From: UBA668 sp043721915
Lineage (GTDB): Bacteria; Actinomycetota; Acidimicrobiia; Acidimicrobiales; Ilumatobacteraceae
Direction: 5' to 3'
Assembly: GCA_043721915.1 (NCBI GenBank)
Contig: JAYSPV010000082.1
Coordinates: forward strand, 1-64,000
Length of the DNA: 64,000 nucleotides
Positions 60,315 through 64,000 of the stretch are shown piece after piece (the first letter of the stretch is position 1; each line of letters starts with the position of its first letter). The notes beneath the pieces were generated by a model, which had not been told where the DNA came from, did not search any database, and worked only from the letters and a program-made list of their open reading frames with translations. The translations under genes and the position numbers were made by a program.

Positions 60315-61586
60315 ATGGATGTCACGGCGGTGATCGATCGAGTTCGGGCGGTGTCGGCGGTACGCGCCGCGGCCGACGCGGACCGATCAGCGCTCGAGGG
60401 CGGGTTGCGGTCGATTGCAGTGGTGCGGTCGTGGTTGACGGCGGCGGAGGCCGACCTTGCCTCACGTTTGGCGAGGTGCGCGTCGTTTCCCGAGCAGGCG
60501 ATTGCCGAGGCGGGCCGGGGGTCGCAGAGCGACGCGGCTCGGGTGTTGGAGCGGTCTGGCACGTTGGGTGCAGCGCCAGCGTTGGCCGACGCGTTGGACG
60601 ACGGTTCCGTCACACCGGGGCACGTCGACGCGGTGACCAAGGTGGCCAAGGGTCTCGATGGTGCGGCGCGTGGGAAGTTGTTGGAGCGGGCGGACCGGTT
60701 GGTCGGCGTGGCCAAGCATGGCTCGGTGTCGAACTTTCGGAAGCGGTTGGAGCGCGAGGCCGACAGCCTGCGCGCGGATGATCGGTCAGAGCGCTTCGAG
60801 CGTCAGCAGCGTGCGGCGCGGTTGCGTCGGTGGATCGATGCGGACGGCATGTGGTGTCTGTCAGGGCGGTTCGATCCGCTCACCGGGGTCCGGTTGAATG
60901 CTCGGTTGCAGGCGGAGATCGAGGCGGCGTTCGCCGAGTCGGTGCCGGAGAGTTGTCCGGACGATCCGCTGGCCAAGAGCGAGTTTCTTGCCGCGTGCGC
61001 GCTGGCGCGGATCATCAACGACGGTGGTGCTGCGCAGCGCCCGGGTCGCCCTGAGTTCGTCGTGGCGATCGAAGCGAACGACGACACAGCGAACGACGAC
61101 GAAGCCGGCACTCACATGTCCGAGGCCCAGTCGACGGGCGGGGGCGGGCATCGCCCTCGGGCCGACTGGGGATTGCCGGTGGAGATTCCGTGGTCGGTGC
61201 TGGTCGAGTTGTTCGGTGACGGCGACGTGCACCCGGTGATCGTGCGCAACGGGGTGGTGCTCTCTGCGCCCGGCGAACTGAATCTGGGCCGCAGCACGCG
61301 CCTCGCGAACCGGGCACAACGCCGTGCACTGCGAGCGCTGTACGCCACGTGTTCAATCCCTGGATGTGAGACCCGGTTCGATCACTGCAAGATCCATCAC
61401 GTCCGCTGGTGGCGCCACGGCGGCCGGACTGATCTGCAGAACCTCCTGCCACTGTGTGTGCACCACCACACTCGGGTGCATCGCGACGGCTGGATCCTGG
61501 CGTTGAGCACCGACCGTCGACTGACCCTGCGATTACCCGACGGCACCGTCCACAACACTGGGCCACCGGGTCGTCGTGCGGCATGA
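60315..61586 (+). CDS. HNH endonuclease signature protein with DUF222 (13E12-like), second copy
   Basis: 423 residues. DUF222 domain with LASRLARCASFPEQAIAE, HVDAVTKVAKGLDGAARGKL, DGMWCLSGRFDPLTGVRLNA (the conserved WxLxGxxDPxxG core) and EFLAACALARIIN; the HNH end is CSIPGCETRFDHCKIHHVRW, GGRTDLQNLLPLCVHHHTRVH with all Cys and His. Closer to the mycobacterial 13E12 pattern than the copy at 38599. It stands alone with its own leaderless promoter. Codon use has more G/T at third positions than neighbours. Confidence 0.9.
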   Translation: MDVTAVIDRVRAVSAVRAAADADRSALEGGLRSIAVVRSWLTAAEADLASRLARCASFPEQAIAEAGRGSQSDAARVLERSGTLGAAPALADALDDGSVTPGHVDAVTKVAKGLDGAARGKLLERADRLVGVAKHGSVSNFRKRLEREADSLRADDRSERFERQQRAARLRRWIDADGMWCLSGRFDPLTGVRLNARLQAEIEAAFAESVPESCPDDPLAKSEFLAACALARIINDGGAAQRPGRPEFVVAIEANDDTANDDEAGTHMSEAQSTGGGGHRPRADWGLPVEIPWSVLVELFGDGDVHPVIVRNGVVLSAPGELNLGRSTRLANRAQRRALRALYATCSIPGCETRFDHCKIHHVRWWRHGGRTDLQNLLPLCVHHHTRVHRDGWILALSTDRRLTLRLPDGTVHNTGPPGRRAA

Positions 61587-61650
61587 CGGCCCGCCGCATC
61601 GCCGGTCCCGTCTCTCCGGTCAAAGAACGAATCGCTCGTCTGATGTATCT

Positions 61651-61678
61651 TTGACAAGCGGATCACTTGCGGTACGCT
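61651..61678 (+). promoter_or_regulatory. Consensus promoter with leaderless start: TTGACA -16 bp- TACGCT
   Basis: TTGACA at 61651-61656 is a perfect -35. A 16-bp spacer and TACGCT (61673-61678) follow, then 7 nt to ATG 61686, so transcription should start at the A of ATG or one base before. Confidence 0.75.
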
Positions 61679-61685
61679 GCATCGC

Positions 61686-63032
61686 ATGATTGATCGACAA
61701 CGCCTTGCCACCCTGCATGCCATCGAGGAGCAGCGTTTCATCGAAACGCACCCTCGCTCGGCGGAGATGGCGGCGCAGGCGCGCACGAACCTGCTCGGTG
61801 GCGTGCCGATGGCGTGGATGACGCGTTGGCCCGGCGCGTTCCCGCTGTTCTTCGACGAGGCGCACGGGGCTCGCTTCAGCGACGTCGACGGGCACGAGTA
61901 CGTGGACTTCTGCCTCGGCGACACCGGCGCGATGACCGGCCACGGGTTGCCGCAGGTGGCGGAGGCGTTGCACCGCCAGGCCTCGAAGGGGATCACCACT
62001 ATGCTGCCCAGCGGCGACGCCGCCTGGGTGGGCGCGGAGCTCGCCCGCCGCTTCGGCTTGCCCGCGTGGCAGATGGCGATGACCGCCACCGACGCGAACC
62101 GGTTCGTGCTGCGTTTCAGCCGCTTCCTCACGGGGCGTTCCAAGATCCTCGTGTTCGACTGGTGCTACCACGGCAGCGTCGACGAAACGCTCGTGACGCT
62201 CGACGCCAGCGGCCGGCCCGTCGCCCGCCAGGGCAACATCGGCCCCCAGGTCGACCCTGCCGTCACCACCGTGGTCGTGCCGTTCAACGACATCCCTGCG
62301 CTGGAAGCTGCACTCGCTACGGGCGAGATCGCGTGCGTGCTGGCCGAGCCGGCACTCACCAACATCGGCATCGTGCTGCCCGACCCCGGCTTCCACGATG
62401 CGCTGCGCTCGCTCACCCGCAAATACGGCACGCTGTTGGTGATCGACGAGACGCACACCATCTGCGTCGGGCCTGGCGGCGCGACTGCGGCGTGGGGCCT
62501 GCAGCCCGACTTCTTCGTGATCGGCAAGACGATCGGCGGTGGAATGCCCGCCGCGGCCTACGGCTGCACCGCCGAGATCGCCACCCGTATCAATGCGCTG
62601 CTGGCCGACAAGAGCGTCGACACCAGTGGCGTCGGCGGCACCCTCACCGGCAACGCGCTGGCCATGGCCGCCGTGCGCGCCACCCTCTCGACCACCTTGT
62701 GCGAGGCAGACTTTGCGCACATGATCCCGCTCGCCACCCAGTGGGCCGACGGCGTGCAGGCCACGATCGACGAGTTCGGTCTGCCGTGGAACGTGCAGCA
62801 GCTCGGCGGCCGCGCAGAGTACTGGTTCTGCCCGCCGCCGCGCGACGGCGCTGCAGCGGCTGCCGCGGTGGACCACGAGCTCGATGCGTTCATGCATCTC
62901 TGGGCCGTGAACCGCGGCGTCCTGCTGACGCCGTTCCACAACATGGCGCTGATGTCGCCGCACCACACCGCCGACGACGTGAAGCTCCATGGTGAGGTGT
63001 TCCGCGAGGCCGTGGAACACTTGTTGCGATGA
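61686..63032 (+). CDS. Class III aminotransferase (glutamate-1-semialdehyde aminomutase-like)
   Basis: 448 residues, PLP enzyme of fold type I. Seen: FSDVDGHEYVDFCLGDTGAMTGHG, the substrate/PLP loop TDANRFVLRFSRFLTG, VFDWCYHGSVDETL (ring-stacking His), VLAEPALTNIGIVLPD, LLVIDETHTICVGPGG (PLP-pyridine Asp as DETH) and DFFVIGKTIGGGMPAAAYG with the Schiff-base Lys. It probably transfers an amino group, but with no heme genes beside it it is not the HemL of this organism. Coupled by ATGA to two SDR genes, so the product is likely a ketone or aldehyde reduced or oxidised by them. Confidence 0.88.
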   Translation: MIDRQRLATLHAIEEQRFIETHPRSAEMAAQARTNLLGGVPMAWMTRWPGAFPLFFDEAHGARFSDVDGHEYVDFCLGDTGAMTGHGLPQVAEALHRQASKGITTMLPSGDAAWVGAELARRFGLPAWQMAMTATDANRFVLRFSRFLTGRSKILVFDWCYHGSVDETLVTLDASGRPVARQGNIGPQVDPAVTTVVVPFNDIPALEAALATGEIACVLAEPALTNIGIVLPDPGFHDALRSLTRKYGTLLVIDETHTICVGPGGATAAWGLQPDFFVIGKTIGGGMPAAAYGCTAEIATRINALLADKSVDTSGVGGTLTGNALAMAAVRATLSTTLCEADFAHMIPLATQWADGVQATIDEFGLPWNVQQLGGRAEYWFCPPPRDGAAAAAAVDHELDAFMHLWAVNRGVLLTPFHNMALMSPHHTADDVKLHGEVFREAVEHLLR

Positions 63033-63817
63033 GCGTCTTTCACAGCCTGCGGGGCCAGGTCGCGCTCGTCACCGGCGCCGGCAGTGCCCATGGCATCGGG
63101 TTCGCGATCGCCCGCGCGTTGGCCGAGGACGGCGCCGCGGTCGTGTTGTCGTCCACCACCGAACGCATCGAGGAGCGCGTCGCCGAACTGGTCGGCGAAG
63201 GCCACGCCGCCACCGGCGTCGTTGCTGATCTGATGCAGGCCGGTAGCTGCGAGCGGGTGGTGGCCACAGCGCTGGAGGTTGCCGGGCGGCTCGACATCTG
63301 CGTCAACAACGCGGGGATGATCGCGGTCGGGATGGACGGCACTGCCGTCGACTTGGAAGGCACCACCGACGCCGAGTGGCACGACGCCATTCAACGCAAC
63401 CTCACCACCTGCTTCGCCGTCACTCGGGCGGCCGTGACGATCATGCGCCGCCACGGCTACGGCCGCATCGTCAACATCGCCAGTACATCCGGGCCGGTGC
63501 AGGCGTTCCACGGCCACGTCGCCTACCACGCGGCGAAGGCGGGAATGCTCGGACTCACCCGAGCCGTCGCACTCGAGACCGCCGGCGCAGGCATCACCTG
63601 CAACGCAGTGGCTCCCGGTTGGATCGCCACCGGCTCACAACTGCCCGGTGAGCAGGTGGCAGGCTCGCTCACCCCGATGGGCCGGTCGGGTACACCGCTG
63701 GAGATTGCCTCGGCAGTGCGTTACCTGGCCGACCCCACTGCGAGCTACATCACCGGCCAACTGCTGGTCATCGACGGCGGCAACTCGCTGCCCGAAGATC
63801 GCTCTTGGCGGCCATGA
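63029..63817 (+). CDS. SDR-family oxidoreductase (FabG-like)
   Basis: 262 residues. Cofactor motif TGAGSAHGIGFAIARAL, NNAGM, catalytic Ser in NIASTSGPVQA and Tyr-x3-Lys in AYHAAKAGMLGLTRAVALE, and C-terminal YITGQLLVIDGGNSL. Complete classical SDR. Start overlaps the aminotransferase stop (ATGA) and its own stop overlaps the next SDR (ATGA), so a three-gene translation-coupled operon. Substrate unknown. Confidence 0.9.
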   Translation: MSVFHSLRGQVALVTGAGSAHGIGFAIARALAEDGAAVVLSSTTERIEERVAELVGEGHAATGVVADLMQAGSCERVVATALEVAGRLDICVNNAGMIAVGMDGTAVDLEGTTDAEWHDAIQRNLTTCFAVTRAAVTIMRRHGYGRIVNIASTSGPVQAFHGHVAYHAAKAGMLGLTRAVALETAGAGITCNAVAPGWIATGSQLPGEQVAGSLTPMGRSGTPLEIASAVRYLADPTASYITGQLLVIDGGNSLPEDRSWRP

Positions 63818-64000
63818 GCGCGACACAGGCAGACGCAACCAGGGTCGCGCTGGTCACCGGTGCGGCCGGTGGCATCGGCGGCGCGGTTGCGGAACGGTTC
63901 CTGCTCGGTGGCTGGCACGTCGCCGCTGTCGACCTCCAGCCCGTCGCCACCACCGACGGGCTGCTGGCGATCGTCGCCGACCTGCAGATGGTCGCCGACT
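63814..64000 (+). CDS. SDR-family oxidoreductase, 5' part only
   Basis: 62 residues visible; the gene runs off the window. TGAAGGIGGAVAERFLLGG is the TGxxxGxG nucleotide-binding motif, followed by VAAVDLQPVATTD (cofactor-selecting Asp). Start overlaps the preceding SDR stop by ATGA, so it belongs to the same operon as the aminotransferase. Confidence 0.85.
   Translation, partial: MSATQADATRVALVTGAAGGIGGAVAERFLLGGWHVAAVDLQPVATTDGLLAIVADLQMVAD

Noticed and set aside
1..64000. CRISPR array, tRNA, rRNA or transposase genes
   Set aside because: No regularly spaced repeats, cloverleaf-like sequence or transposase motif was recognised by eye; a tRNA scan would settle it.

Overview
The window is a GC-rich actinobacterial chromosome segment. 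A mycothiol S-conjugate amidase, an F420/LLM oxidoreductase, a wax-ester/diacylglycerol acyltransferase, a conservon (kinase/Roadblock/DUF742/GTPase), HNH-DUF222 proteins and several acyl-CoA dehydrogenases together point to an actinomycete-like, lipid-using organism. I would guess Acidimicrobiia, but that is inference from gene content. No rRNA, tRNA, CRISPR array or insertion sequence was recognised.

Layout. 1-11.4 kb: a truncated quinone-oxidoreductase gene, a secreted M1 peptidase, then a divergent lipid-catabolism block with nitroreductase, crotonase-like and two acyl-CoA dehydrogenase genes leftward, and acyl-CoA synthetase, SDR, acyl-CoA dehydrogenase, LapA-like and hydrolase genes rightward. 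11.5-15.5 kb: a RecB-like nuclease coupled to a PAP2 phosphatase, a wax-ester synthase and small unknowns. 15.5-21.2 kb: a complete four-gene conservon and two divergent partner genes. 21.2-25.9 kb: a DUF7064-like protein, a CIA30-like gene with no proper start, and a NarL-type two-component pair. 26-30 kb: an eroded stretch followed by a tightly overlapping four-gene cassette encoding a soluble coiled-coil protein, a repeat lipoprotein, a secreted zinc metallopeptidase and a secreted protein of unknown function. 30-33 kb: phosphotransferase, mycothiol-type isomerase and LLM oxidoreductase genes. 33.1-38.4 kb: a type I restriction-modification operon (hsdM-hsdS-antitoxin-toxin-hsdR). All three hsd genes are broken, while the embedded toxin-antitoxin pair is intact. 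38.6-64 kb: two HNH-DUF222 proteins, an S9 peptidase, NudC, a thiolase, a nuclease, a ChbG-like deacetylase, Mca, a PEBP protein, a GGDEF/EAL protein, CPBP and rhomboid membrane proteases, a channel, MazG, enolase, an FtsB-like protein, a CoxL-like molybdoenzyme and an aminotransferase/SDR operon.

A recurring rule runs through the window. At least 20 gene starts have a TANNNT -10 hexamer only 6-8 nt before the start codon, which puts the expected transcription start on the first base of the start codon. This implies widespread leaderless transcription, and I used it to choose starts. Internal operon genes instead overlap by ATGA/GTGA or follow Shine-Dalgarno sites. The strongest leads for new biology are the metallopeptidase cassette at 26.5-29.9 kb, the dead restriction operon that keeps a live toxin-antitoxin pair, and a 36-residue lipoprotein ORF at 30.1 kb.
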